Origin: CAYRNR01 sp964425605
GTDB taxonomy: Bacteria; Myxococcota_A; UBA796; UBA9615; CAYRNR01
DNA: 64,000 bases
Direction of reading: 5' to 3'
Assembly (NCBI GenBank): GCA_964425605.1
Contig: CAYRNR010000001.1
Coordinates: forward strand, 1 to 64,000
Part shown: piece by piece, positions 1-9,500 of the stretch
How positions within the stretch are numbered: position 1 is the stretch's first letter
How the letters are laid out: the number at the start of each line of letters is the position of its first letter
The notes under the pieces: model-generated
Seen by the model: the letters and a program-made list of their open reading frames with translations, nothing else
The model's database searches: none
What the model was told of the DNA's origin: nothing
Translations under genes and position numbers: made by a program

Positions 1-20
1 GGCACCGGCCTTCGGCCTGG

Positions 21-44
21 GCACGGGCACGGGCACGGGCACGG
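21..44. repeat. Short tandem repeat, four copies of GCACGG
   Basis: Four perfect head-to-tail copies of the hexamer GCACGG lie just outside the hairpin that ends the first gene. They are too short and too regular to be a CRISPR array. No function is visible. Confidence 0.8.
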
Positions 45-45
45 G

Positions 46-93
46 AGGAGTCGTCGGGCTCGCCGCCTACGGCGGCTATGCCCGACGACTCCT
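46..93 (-). terminator. Long perfect hairpin at the end of the first gene
   Basis: A 14-base arm at 46-59 is exactly complementary to 80-93. A smaller GCCGCC/GGCGGC hairpin sits in the loop. The right arm includes two bases of the minus-strand stop codon (92-94), so the structure forms at the very 3' end of that message. No U-run follows, so this could be a terminator or a 3'-end stabiliser. Confidence 0.55.
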
Positions 94-748
94 AGTACAC
101 CCACCCCAGCAGCCCCATCGCCACGCCGTTGCCGACGATCGCCACCAGATAGATCCCCCCGATCACCGTCAGCCGCGCGCGGATGGACTTCAGCGAGTTC
201 ACCAGGATCGCCGCGGCGAAGAAGTGGAAGTAGCCGAACGCGAAGATCAGCCACACGCCCTCGAACGAGCGGTTCCAGAAGCGGTACTCCCACACCAGGT
301 GACCGCCGGCGTTGAGCAGGCATTCCACGAACACGCAGAACGCCGAGTAGCCGATGGCCCAGAACCAGGGCTCGGGGATGCCGAGGATCTTCTTGCCGCG
401 CTCGCCCGTGAGGGTGTGGAAGAACACGATCCCCGAGATGGCGAACATGAACATGATCTCGATGTTCCAGCCCATCATGGTGCGCAGGGCGGTGGGGCCC
501 GGCGCCGTCCACATGGCCGAGCGCTGGGTCAGGTGGAACACCCAGCCGTTCCAGGTCTCGTTGACGAAGTCCATGCCGAACACGGTGAGCCCGGCGAGCA
601 CCGCGTCCCAGTTGGCGCTGAGTCGCGCCTTCTTGATCTCCACGGTGTAGATGTACAGGACGATCGCGAACAGCGGGATGACGTACCACTGCAGCGTGGA
701 CAGGTCGCGCATCCCCTCCAGGGCGCGCTGGGACGCTTCGGTCGGCAT
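92..748 (-). CDS. Multi-spanning membrane protein of unknown function
   Basis: A protein of about 218 residues with five or six hydrophobic segments, for example VIPLFAIVLYIYTV and FMFAISGIVFF. Polar loops contain the run MDFVNETWNGWVFHL. I chose the ATG at 748 because an AAAGGGAG ribosome site lies six bases upstream; the frame stays open further 5' without support. I do not recognise the family and see no catalytic motif. It is transcribed divergently from the MFS transporter across a 55-base gap and ends in a strong hairpin. The many Trp, His and Asn residues within or near the membrane segments could form a substrate or cofactor site, but that is speculation. Confidence 0.75.
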   Translation of the reverse strand: MPTEASQRALEGMRDLSTLQWYVIPLFAIVLYIYTVEIKKARLSANWDAVLAGLTVFGMDFVNETWNGWVFHLTQRSAMWTAPGPTALRTMMGWNIEIMFMFAISGIVFFHTLTGERGKKILGIPEPWFWAIGYSAFCVFVECLLNAGGHLVWEYRFWNRSFEGVWLIFAFGYFHFFAAAILVNSLKSIRARLTVIGGIYLVAIVGNGVAMGLLGWVY

Positions 749-803
749 GGTTGCTCCCTTTGGTGGTGAGAGCATACGCTCTTGAGCCGGAAGGATAGAC
801 ACC
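749..803. promoter_or_regulatory. Divergent promoter region between membrane protein and transporter
   Basis: This 55-base gap must hold control signals for both divergent genes unless they are read from farther away. It contains a small inverted repeat, AGAGC-ATAC-GCTCT (769-782), placed like an operator. The plus-strand ribosome site GGAAGGA follows it. No convincing -35/-10 pair is visible. Confidence 0.3.
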
Positions 804-2225
804 GTGAGCGAGACAGCAGCCAACGTCACCGTGGGCCAGGCGGTCAAGGACTACTTCCGCGAGTTCGCCAAGCTGCGCCACGCCTCGCGCAAGTTCTGGG
901 TGGTGCAGCTGGTCAACCTGCTCGACGGGGTGGCGTACTTCGCCATGCTGCCGGCGCTGACGCTGTACCTGTCCGAGAACCTGGGCTACGGCGACACGGC
1001 CGCGGGGTGGTGGTTCGGCCTGCTGATGGGGGTGTACACCCTCGTGGGGTTCGTCGCGGGATTCATCGGCGACGCCCTCGGGATCAAGCGCACGCTGCTG
1101 ATCTCGGTGGTGGTGCTGGTGTTCTCGCGGCTGCTGATCAGCATCTTCACGGTCAAGGCGGTGGTGATCCCGGCGCTGTTCCTGATCATGGTGGGCACGG
1201 CGATCATGACGCCGGTCCTGGTGGCGGCGACCAAGCGCTACACCACCAAGCAGACGCGCACCGCGGGCTTCAACTTCCTGTACTTCCTGTGGAACGTCGG
1301 GGTGATCCTCGCCGGCCCGGCCCTGGACTTCGTGCGGTCCACGGACCTGGGCAACCGCGGCATCTTCATGATGGGCTCGGTGATGAGCATCCTGTGCTGG
1401 CTGGTCATCATCTTCCTGATGCGCGATCGCATCCGCAAGACGGCCGGCGACCACGAGGTGGAGAAGGCGGGAGGGGAACCCGACGAGGCCGAGGAGGACG
1501 ACGGGGACGACAAGGCCTGGGAGAACCCCCTCGCCGTGGCCTGGTCGGTGATCCGCGAGACCGCGTTCTGGCGGTTCATGCTGTTCCTGGTCCTGGTGGT
1601 GGGGGTGAAGCTGGTGTTCGAGTACTGGCACGCCCTGAGCCCGAAGTACTACCTGCGGGTGATCGGCCCGGACGCGCCGGTGGGCACCATCAACTCCCTC
1701 AACGGCTGGGTGATCTGCATCGGGCTCGTGATCTCCACGCCCATCGTGGCGCGGTTCAAGCTGTTCAACGTGATGCTGCTGGGGATCTGCATCTCGGCGG
1801 TGTCGGTGTTCATCCCGGCCATCGCGCCGGGGCTGTTCGGGGCGGTGGACCCGGCGTCGCTGGCGCGGATCTACTACATGCTGATCCTGGGCCAGGTGCT
1901 GCTGTTCTCGCTCGGCGAGGTGATCTGGTCGCCGAGGCTGTACGAGTACACCGCCGCCATTGCGCCGAAGGGGCGGGAGGCCTCGTACATGGGTCTGTCC
2001 AACATGCCGATGTTCTTCGCGCGGATGCTGGTGGGGCCGCTGTCGGGGTTCATGCTGGTGAACTACTGCCCGGAAGGCACCACCGCGGTGTCCGCGGCCA
2101 GCGTGCCGTACTTGCAGAGCCCCCAGTTCATGTGGCTGCTGCTGGGGGGGCTCGCGCTGGCCAGCCCGGTGCTGATCCTGCTGCTGCGCAAGGTGATCCA
2201 GAAGGAGGCGGCGCCGGACGTCTGA
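804..2225 (+). CDS. Major facilitator superfamily transporter
   Basis: A 473-residue inner-membrane protein with about 12 hydrophobic segments. The loop after the second helix carries the MFS motif-A-like run GFIGDALGIKRT. A charged Glu/Asp-rich cytoplasmic loop (about residues 214-235) separates the two six-helix halves, as is usual in this superfamily. The GTG at 804 has GGAAGGA upstream. The phosphotransferase follows after 18 bases, so the two are probably co-transcribed. The substrate cannot be read from sequence. The second half (YYLRVIGPDAPVGTINS) recalls proton-coupled oligopeptide carriers, but only weakly. Confidence 0.85.
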   Translation: MSETAANVTVGQAVKDYFREFAKLRHASRKFWVVQLVNLLDGVAYFAMLPALTLYLSENLGYGDTAAGWWFGLLMGVYTLVGFVAGFIGDALGIKRTLLISVVVLVFSRLLISIFTVKAVVIPALFLIMVGTAIMTPVLVAATKRYTTKQTRTAGFNFLYFLWNVGVILAGPALDFVRSTDLGNRGIFMMGSVMSILCWLVIIFLMRDRIRKTAGDHEVEKAGGEPDEAEEDDGDDKAWENPLAVAWSVIRETAFWRFMLFLVLVVGVKLVFEYWHALSPKYYLRVIGPDAPVGTINSLNGWVICIGLVISTPIVARFKLFNVMLLGICISAVSVFIPAIAPGLFGAVDPASLARIYYMLILGQVLLFSLGEVIWSPRLYEYTAAIAPKGREASYMGLSNMPMFFARMLVGPLSGFMLVNYCPEGTTAVSAASVPYLQSPQFMWLLLGGLALASPVLILLLRKVIQKEAAPDV

Positions 2226-2243
2226 CCGACGTCGCCAAGGTCC

Positions 2244-3158
2244 ATGGTGTACACCGAAGTCACGCTCGAACGGCTGCAGGCCCTGCTCGACGAGTGGCGC
2301 GCCGGGTGCGCCACGGCGGTAGAGCCCCTGGGCGGGCTGGCCAACTCCAACTACCGCGTCGATCGCGAGGCGGCGGCGCCGCTGGTGCTCAAGATCTACG
2401 AGGAGCATTCCGTCGAGCTGGCCGAGCGGCTGGTGGATCAGGCGGCGTGGCTCGCGGATCGAGGCGTGCCGACGCCGGCTCCGCTGGCGGGACCCGATGG
2501 ACGGCGGGTGTGGGTCCGCGACGACCGCGCCTGGACCCTGCAGCCGTTCGTTCAGGGCCACGATCTGGTGCCGGGGACTCGGTCCCTGCGCTCGCTGGGC
2601 CGCGGGCTCGCGAGGCTGCACCTGGCCGGGGCGCCGCCGGACGTGGCCGAGGGGTTCGGCATGGGGTTCGCCCTGTTCGACGAGCTGTTCGAGCGCGCGG
2701 ACGAGGCCGGCGCCTGGTCACCGTTCCTGCGACAGCTGCGGACCGACGCGCGGCAGCTGCGGCGGGACATCCCGCCCGATCTGCCCGGGGGCGCGATCCA
2801 CGGTGATCTGTTCCCGGACAACGTCCGGTTCCAGGGCGAGGAGCTCGTGGCGATCCTCGACCTGGAGGAGCTGTGCCTCGACTGGCTGGCCCTGGATCTG
2901 GCCATGGCCTTCGTGGGGTGCGGCTGGGAGGGGGAGCGGCCGGTGGCCGAGCGATGGCGCGCGCTGCGGTCCGGGTACGAGTCGATCCGCCCCCTGAGCG
3001 CTGCGGAGAGCTCGGCGTTGCCCCACCTCCACCGCTACGCCACGTCGGGGATCGCCGCATGGCGGTACGGCCAGTTCGTGATGAACCGCCCCGAGCTGGG
3101 CCTCGGAAGCTGCTACGAGGAGATGGCGCAGCGGCGGTCGGTGGAGCTGCCGTTTTAA
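2244..3158 (+). CDS. Homoserine-kinase-like / APH-family phosphotransferase
   Basis: A 304-residue cytoplasmic protein with the protein-kinase-like fold of aminoglycoside phosphotransferases and type II homoserine kinases. The catalytic loop is IHGDLFPDNVRF (Asp base and Asn), followed by the metal-binding AILDLEELC. The N-terminal lobe has a short GLANSNYRV glycine loop and VLKIYEE supplying the ATP-binding Lys. The DLFPDNV wording is typical of ThrB of the APH type, which phosphorylates homoserine in threonine synthesis. No thr genes are adjacent, so the substrate is uncertain. It lies 18 bases after the MFS gene and probably shares its transcript. Confidence 0.75.
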   Translation: MVYTEVTLERLQALLDEWRAGCATAVEPLGGLANSNYRVDREAAAPLVLKIYEEHSVELAERLVDQAAWLADRGVPTPAPLAGPDGRRVWVRDDRAWTLQPFVQGHDLVPGTRSLRSLGRGLARLHLAGAPPDVAEGFGMGFALFDELFERADEAGAWSPFLRQLRTDARQLRRDIPPDLPGGAIHGDLFPDNVRFQGEELVAILDLEELCLDWLALDLAMAFVGCGWEGERPVAERWRALRSGYESIRPLSAAESSALPHLHRYATSGIAAWRYGQFVMNRPELGLGSCYEEMAQRRSVELPF

Positions 3159-3159
3159 C

Positions 3160-3186
3160 GAAGCCTGGCTCCGCCCGGGCGGCTTC
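3160..3186 (+). terminator. Hairpin after the phosphotransferase gene
   Basis: GAAGCC (3160-3165) pairs with GGCTTC (3181-3186) a few bases after the stop, giving a GC-rich stem-loop without a clear U-run. It separates the preceding operon from the promoter of the CHAT gene. Confidence 0.4.
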
Positions 3187-3200
3187 TCATCCCCTGAACC

Positions 3201-3213
3201 GTGGTAGATTGCC
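3201..3213 (+). promoter_or_regulatory. Shared promoter element GTGGTAGATTGCC, plus-strand copy
   Basis: This 13-mer recurs exactly, in the correct orientation, upstream of the caspase gene (13462-13474). It contains TGGTAGATT, which reads as an extended -10 box (TGn plus TAGATT at 3205-3210). Transcription would start near 3217, leaving about 29 bases of leader with the ribosome site GGGGAGGA (3229-3236) before the TTG start. No clear -35 is seen. Confidence 0.55.
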
Positions 3214-3245
3214 GAAACGACGCTACGCGGGGAGGACTCTCTCTC

Positions 3246-5075
3246 TTGGACTTCATCGAACCGATCGGGGCACGGCTCCGTGCCGAGTGGAACGCAAAGG
3301 AAGCGCTGGACGTGCTCGCGCGGGCTCCGCAGGACAAGCCCGTGGTGATCCGTCGGCTCCACCAACGGGGAGCCCTGTGGTACGTGCTGGAGCGCGACCA
3401 GGTGCAGCTGCGGCTGGTCGCCGTGGGCGACGAGGACACCGTCGAGACGGCCCTGGCCCTGTCGGAACACGACGCCGTGGTCACGCACGACCAGAGCGAG
3501 GGGCAGCGACCGGAGGTCTTCTCCGGGCTCCTCCTGCGGGATGACCAGCCCTTCGGCTATATGCCGTTCGAGATGCCGGTGGCCTTCGGATTCCGAGATG
3601 CCCCGGACGATGCCCCGGATGTGGGCCCCGGGACCCGCCGCGCCCACGGTTTTGCCGAAGCGCCGGACAGCGTAGGCCTCGATGAGGAGTTCGAGCTCCG
3701 GGTGGGGCTGAGCGACACGGGTGGACGCGGGCGCGCGGCGCTGGACCTCCCTCGAGGGGACCTGGACCTCGAGGTGACCGTGACCGCGCCGCCCTGCTTC
3801 GTCCTCGCCGAGGGCGAGCGCTGGCGCAACACACTCCGCGTGACCCGTGACGATCCCTACCCGACCTGCGCTCTGCGCCTGTGCTGCAGCGAGGCCGGCG
3901 AGCACACCGTGTACGTCGGGTTCGCCGTCGGCGGCGAGCCCGTGGGCATGGCCACCCGGGTCGTGGCCGTGGACGCGCCGGCGACCGCGAACAGCGGTGT
4001 GGATGCTGTCCTCACCCTGGGTGACGGCGCGCCCAAGGCGGACTTGACCATCGAGGTGTTCAGCGACGGGGACCAGCTCACGTTCGTGCTTCACAGTCGT
4101 GTCGAAGCGATCGCGAAGGAGCTGCCCAGCAAGGCGCCGACGAGCACGCTCCCCGCCGCAGGGCCGGCCGCATTCCAGGCGCAGGTGCTCGCCGTGGTCC
4201 CCAGCAAACCCTCCGGGCTGCTCGGCTACGCCCAGATGGTGGGTATCGGCAAGCAGGTGCGCCGGGCGGCGCCTCCGGAGCTGTGGTCCATCCTCCGCGA
4301 CCTCGGTGACAAGGTGGAGGGCACGCCGAAGGTGCTCCTGCTGTCCCAGGAGCCTCACATCCCGTGGGAGCTCGCCCATCTCGAAGAGCCGCTGTCCGAC
4401 GCTCGGCCACCGTTTTTAGGAGCCCAGGTGGACCTGGGGCGCTGGGTGCTGGATCCCGCGTATCCGCCGCCGCCGCCCCAGCACACCAAGCCGTTCTCGG
4501 ACATGGTCGTGCTCCGCGGGGACTACGAGGGTCCCTACGCCCTGCCCAAAGTCGAGGAGGAGGCCGAGGCCCTGGTGGACAGGTACGGCGCCTCGGAGGA
4601 GGTCGCGGACGAGGCGTCGTTCTGCGACGTCCTGTTCGGCGGCTCCGCGAGGATGCTCCACTTCGCGGGTCACGCCACGTCGGTGGCCGGGGATGCCCAC
4701 GGCGGGCTGTTGCTCTCCGACCACGCCCCCGTGAATCACCTCATGCTCGAGGGCGCGTCGCTCGAGCAGCGGCCCTTCGTGTTCCTCAATGCGTGTGAAG
4801 CAGGATCCACGGCGTCCGCGCTGGGGAGCTATACGGGCATCGCGCCCGCCTTCGTCCGCCACGGCTGCGGGGTGGTCGCGCCGCTGTGGAAGGTCAACGA
4901 CACGCTCGCCAAGGAGTGGACGCTGGAATTCTACGAGCGCGTCCACGCCGGTGTGCCGGTGAGCCGAGCGCTGCGGGCGATGCGCAAGCGATACACCCGG
5001 GACGACGACGCACAGGCCATCTACATGGCCTACGTGTTTTACGGCCATCCGGCCCTCGAGCTGAAGACCACCTGA
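3246..5075 (+). CDS. CHAT-domain (caspase-like) protease
   Basis: A 609-residue protein whose last third is a CHAT domain, a caspase-like cysteine peptidase used as an effector in bacterial conflict and cell-death systems. The catalytic His is His476 in HFAGHA and the catalytic Cys is Cys517 in LNACEAG. The C-terminal YVFYGHPAL is typical of CHAT proteins. The first 400 residues show no family I can name, except a beta-rich middle part (about 150-260) that may sense a partner. The frame is open to an ATG at 3201, but that ATG lies inside the promoter element. The TTG at 3246 has GGGGAGGA nine bases upstream and is the better start. The hydrolase gene follows after 10 bases. Confidence 0.85.
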   Translation: MDFIEPIGARLRAEWNAKEALDVLARAPQDKPVVIRRLHQRGALWYVLERDQVQLRLVAVGDEDTVETALALSEHDAVVTHDQSEGQRPEVFSGLLLRDDQPFGYMPFEMPVAFGFRDAPDDAPDVGPGTRRAHGFAEAPDSVGLDEEFELRVGLSDTGGRGRAALDLPRGDLDLEVTVTAPPCFVLAEGERWRNTLRVTRDDPYPTCALRLCCSEAGEHTVYVGFAVGGEPVGMATRVVAVDAPATANSGVDAVLTLGDGAPKADLTIEVFSDGDQLTFVLHSRVEAIAKELPSKAPTSTLPAAGPAAFQAQVLAVVPSKPSGLLGYAQMVGIGKQVRRAAPPELWSILRDLGDKVEGTPKVLLLSQEPHIPWELAHLEEPLSDARPPFLGAQVDLGRWVLDPAYPPPPPQHTKPFSDMVVLRGDYEGPYALPKVEEEAEALVDRYGASEEVADEASFCDVLFGGSARMLHFAGHATSVAGDAHGGLLLSDHAPVNHLMLEGASLEQRPFVFLNACEAGSTASALGSYTGIAPAFVRHGCGVVAPLWKVNDTLAKEWTLEFYERVHAGVPVSRALRAMRKRYTRDDDAQAIYMAYVFYGHPALELKTT

Positions 5076-5085
5076 GGAGAGACCC

Positions 5086-6543
5086 ATGGTCCAGTTGAAA
5101 CCCGACGGAAAGGACGTTCGTCTCCCTGCCAAGTTCGGACAGACGATCGTCCTGCGTACTCCCGGCCTGGCCGGGGAAGCCTCGGTGGTCCCGCCGCCCG
5201 CGCCGGGGACGCGCTCGGCGGATCTGTCTTCGGCCCTGGACGAGGCGTTGGAACGCAGCGGCTTCGACCGAACCCTGGAGCTGGAACTCGCTGGCACGCG
5301 CGAGATTCGTGGGCCGACCGCCCCCGTCCGGTCCACGGCCCTCGGCAAGCCAGGGCTGGAGCTAATCGTGCCTGAGGCCCCGGACGGGTGGCAGAGGGTC
5401 CTGCTGCACGCGGACGAGGCCGGCATCCTGAGCGTCCACTACCCCGAGCCCGGCGCCGGCGACGACACCTTCATCGTCCCTCGCCAGCCGTCGGCCCCTG
5501 TCCAGGGGGCGGACGGGACGCGGGGCCTCGTCTCTCTTGTGGGCCGCAAGCTGCTCAAGGTCCTGACGTTCAAGGCCGTCCGGGTCGTCGGCGGCGCGGC
5601 GGCGGCCCATGGGATCGAGAGGTGGGAAACGGAGAACAGGCCCCACGGCGTGCGCTCGTTCGAGCCCGAAAGCTACACCCACGGCGACGTCCCGTACCGC
5701 CAGGACGACCCCGCCTTCTGGCAAAACCTGCAAGACGGCGATCGCGCCCTGTTGATGATCCACGGCACGTTCAGCAGCACCCACGCGGCCTTCGGGACCC
5801 TGCCGGAGCAGCTCGTCGCCGACCTCGCCAGCCACTACCAGGGCCGCGTCTTCGCCTTCGATCACCCCACGGTCTCGGTGGATCCGGCCCACAACGTGAG
5901 CCAGCTCGCCGACAAGCTCGACGGACTGAGCCACCTGGACATCATCTGCCACTCCCGCGGCGGCCTCGTGGCGCGGGAGCTGGCGAACCAGCTGCCGCAG
6001 GTGGTGCACAACATCGTGTTCGTGGCCACACCCAACGCGGGCACGCCCCTGGCCGATCCGGCCCACATGCGCGCCTCGATGAACGTCTATCTCAACCTGA
6101 TCAACCTGTTCCCCGACAACGGCGTGACCGACGTGCTCGCGGTGCTGCTCGAGGTGCTCAAGGAGGTGGCCGCCGGCGCGCTGGGTCGCCTCGAGGGCCT
6201 CAAGGCGATGGATCCCGGGGGGGCCTACCTGGACGCTCTCAACGGCACGGCTTCCGGGTCCAGCGCCAACCTCTACGCCCTGGCCGCAAACTACGAGCCC
6301 GAAGCCCGGCTGAGCGCCTGGAAGGGCTGGATCGCCGACGTCCTTCTGGACCGCATCTTCAAGCAGGAGAACGATCTGGTGGTGCCCACCGCGGGCGTCT
6401 ACGCGGCGGCGGGCCCGGGCTTCCCGGTGATCGGCGAGGACCGCCGAGCGGTGCTGGCCGCATCGGATTCAGTGGCCCACTGCTCGTTCTTCGGGCACCC
6501 CGCCGCCGAGGCCCACATCCGTCGCTGGCTCAGGGTTCCTTGA
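5086..6543 (+). CDS. Large alpha/beta hydrolase (lipase/esterase-like)
   Basis: A 485-residue protein without signal peptide. The C-terminal half is an alpha/beta hydrolase: oxyanion run MIHGTFSS (from His226), nucleophile elbow CHSRGG with Ser290, probable acid Asp430 in KQENDLVVP and probable His465 in VAHCSFFGHP. It continues FVATPNAGTPLAD, as in lipases and thioesterases. The N-terminal 200 residues look like a separate beta-rich module. It starts 10 bases after the CHAT stop, with GAGGAGAG overlapping that stop, so the pair is one operon. Pairing with a CHAT protease suggests a second effector, perhaps a lipase or an activated zymogen; this is inference. Its tail overlaps the opposing vWA gene by 14 bases. 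Confidence 0.8.
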   Translation: MVQLKPDGKDVRLPAKFGQTIVLRTPGLAGEASVVPPPAPGTRSADLSSALDEALERSGFDRTLELELAGTREIRGPTAPVRSTALGKPGLELIVPEAPDGWQRVLLHADEAGILSVHYPEPGAGDDTFIVPRQPSAPVQGADGTRGLVSLVGRKLLKVLTFKAVRVVGGAAAAHGIERWETENRPHGVRSFEPESYTHGDVPYRQDDPAFWQNLQDGDRALLMIHGTFSSTHAAFGTLPEQLVADLASHYQGRVFAFDHPTVSVDPAHNVSQLADKLDGLSHLDIICHSRGGLVARELANQLPQVVHNIVFVATPNAGTPLADPAHMRASMNVYLNLINLFPDNGVTDVLAVLLEVLKEVAAGALGRLEGLKAMDPGGAYLDALNGTASGSSANLYALAANYEPEARLSAWKGWIADVLLDRIFKQENDLVVPTAGVYAAAGPGFPVIGEDRRAVLAASDSVAHCSFFGHPAAEAHIRRWLRVP

Positions 6544-9500
6544 CGCCCAGTACGACCATGGTGGAGTAGTCGCCTTTTGCGGGCGTGCGTACCGTGACCC
6601 CGCGCTGGGACGCCAGCAGGGAGCGGAGTGGTTCGGCGTAGCGTTTGGCTTTCATGTCCTCGAAGCGCTGCGCCAGGTGGATTGTGTAGGGCTGCCCTCG
6701 GCGAACCTCGTGCAGGATCTCGAACGTCTCGGGGGACGGCAACCTGTACATTCCGCGGCAGGATACCAGGTAGTGATCCGCGGTGACCCGTTCGAGGAAT
6801 TCGGGGGGATTGTCGCGGACGCTGCCGCTGTGGGGGAGCTGCAGGACGTCGAAGTGTCCGGCGATGTGGGCGAGCCGTTGTCCGGGTGCGTCGCCGGTGA
6901 GCAGGACGCGGCGTTCGCCCAAGTGGAATGATGCGACCACGCTTCGCTCGTTTTCCATTCGGTCGTCGCCGTCGAAGAAATCGAGATTCTCCGGATGGAG
7001 GATCTTCATGTGAATCCCCGAGTCGAAGCGCTGGGAGTACCCGCGTTCGGCGCGCCGAACGGAAAACCCTCGCCGCGAGACCAGCTCTTCGAGTACGTCG
7101 ACGAGGCGCTGTCGCTGCGCGGTCCCCGAGTTGCGCTCGTCCACCCTAGGATCGAAGGTCCATAACAGCTGTTCGAGTGAGAGCTTGTTTTCGAATTTGG
7201 ACCCATCCGCCAGGTTCTGCAACAGTTCCAGGATCCCTCCCATGCTGTCGTAGTGCGCATGGCTGAGTACCACCGAGTCCAGATGGAGCGGGGCGAGCTC
7301 TTTCAGGCGCGGCCGGAGGGTTCGCTGGTAGCCTCCGAACCTTCCGCCGTCGAACAGCACGGCCGAGTCCGCAGGCTGGCCAACCGTCCGCACAAGGACC
7401 GAGGTCCCCTCGCGGGTCGACATGTGCTCCACGATGAGCCCGTCGACCCGGGGAACGATCCGCCCGTGCAGCCTTCCGAAACCGGCGACGTCGTACTGGG
7501 CGGCTGTTCGGTTGTCCTGCGCGGCCCGGCCGAGTGCCTCCACCAGCTCGCCGATGGACAGTCCGTGCTCGTCGCGCACGTCGAGCGCCTCGAGCGCTGC
7601 CCTGACCAGCACGCCCCGGCCGGCGGTGGTGGATCTCGCGCCAGACGCGATGGGGACGTGGCACGATACCCGGACGAAGTCGCCTCCAAACGTGCTCCAG
7701 GGATGTGGGGACGTCTGTACGGAGGCCACCCCCTCGGTCTCGGAGGTGACCAGGAGCGCGGCGCCGCGCTGTCCAGTGAGGATGTCGAGCACCTTGTCTA
7801 GCACGCTCGCCCGATCCCACCCCGACGTGTGTACCCAGAACAGGTCGTCTGGTCCGGCTTTGGAGGTGATGTCGCGTGCGGCTCTCTGGATGTCCTTTGG
7901 AACGGGACGGGTCCGATCGTCGGCGACGATCGTGCAACCGTAGCCCAGGGTTGTCAGCCGTTGGCCCAGGTTCCGGGCGTCAGCAGCGAGCCTACCGGCC
8001 CCCAGGACCAGGGCCCACCGACGTCGAATCATCCGCGACTCCAGCGGGAGACTCAACCTGGCTTCGTTGGTGGCGCCCAGAGCGTCGCCCACAGTGACGA
8101 GCGCCTCTACGCCAGTGGTATGGCGCACCGTGTACACATCTGGCGGGACATCGAATTTGAGTAGCCACGAGTCCGTGACCGGCGCTCGAGCTACCTCGCT
8201 TCCGATTCCGTCCTGTACGATGATTTCCCCTCCGAGGAGGGCGTCGATGGAGACCTCGAGTTGGCGTAGGATCGAGCCTACGCCAGTCCTGATGGTCATC
8301 GGGGCGCCCTCGACCGTGAACGTCAAGGGCATCGGCGCGCGCCACTGGGATTCGACGAAGTCCTGGCGTCTGTACTGCAGGAAGTTTGCCAGGGAATCCG
8401 CCGTGATGTCGTAGTCTGGTGTGGCCGCAGCGCCCCGCAGGCCGTTGATGAGAGTGTTCACGGCCTCGGAGAGAGACTCCTGGTGTGCGAGGCTCCACTC
8501 GACGACCATGCTCTGGTCTGGAGGTCGGGGCAGACGCCGCTGGGTGGGCTTGCCCCCCGTTGTGTCCAACATCACCCACAGGGCGCGATCGAACCCGGCG
8601 CGCTTCACACCGGAAGGCAACTTGAGCTTGCGGTGATCGAACCCGATGTGGTCCCCGACAGTGAAGATGAACAGCAATCCGCCTGCGGGCTCGGAGTCGT
8701 CGGCCATCAGCTGTCGTATTGCGGGGACGATCTCTTCCGAGATCGGAGCCGAGAGTGTCAGGATGCGCTTGACCGGGACGGCCACTTCGTCGGGAGATCC
8801 TACCCAGCTAGCGACCCGTCGAGTGGCGTCTGCTGTGTCTGCGTTTTCACCCGCCCCGCGACTTCCGAGATCAATGATCAGCGCCCCCTCCCACGACACT
8901 GTCTCGGTGGCTTCCTCGGTCCCCGTGCGCTCGTCTCCACTGGCCGCGCCCACCAGCCGATCGGCGAGCCTCCCCAAGTCCGGACCCAGCCCCCGCAAGA
9001 CCCTTGCGGTCGCCTCGGGAAGCTCGGGGCCGAGCGCGCCGAGGTCCTGCTCTCCGAACGCGTCGGGATCGCGCAGCAGCGCCCGGAAGCGCACCGGCGA
9101 GCCCTGGCGGCGGGCCGTCGCGTCGAACAGGCGCTCGGCCACCAGCAGGGTCCAGGTGCGGGGCGCGTCGGCGAGTAGGGCCGCCTGGACGCCGTCGTGG
9201 AAGGCGTAGCAACGCTCGTCCGCCGGGGTGTCCTCGTCGCCGCCGTCCTCGTACAGCAGCCCCGAGAGGAGGACCTCGGCCAGGTCGGCGATGGTGTGGT
9301 CCGGCAGCAGGGCGGACGCGACGATGCGCATCACCGGCAAGCTCAGCGGCGCCGCGGCTGCGAGCCCGTCTGCCAGGCGGCGCGCCCGGTCCGAGGCCAC
9401 GGCGCGGAACCTCGCCACCCGCTCCTCGGCGGTGGGGCCGTCGGGCCTCGCTCCGGCAGCGGGCCTCGTCGCGCGCCGCTGCAGGACGTAGCCCCGCGGC

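Noticed and set aside
224..769. Plus-strand frames antisense to the first membrane protein
   Set aside because: His/Glu/Ala-rich noise with no ribosome site, opposite a gene with real membrane segments.
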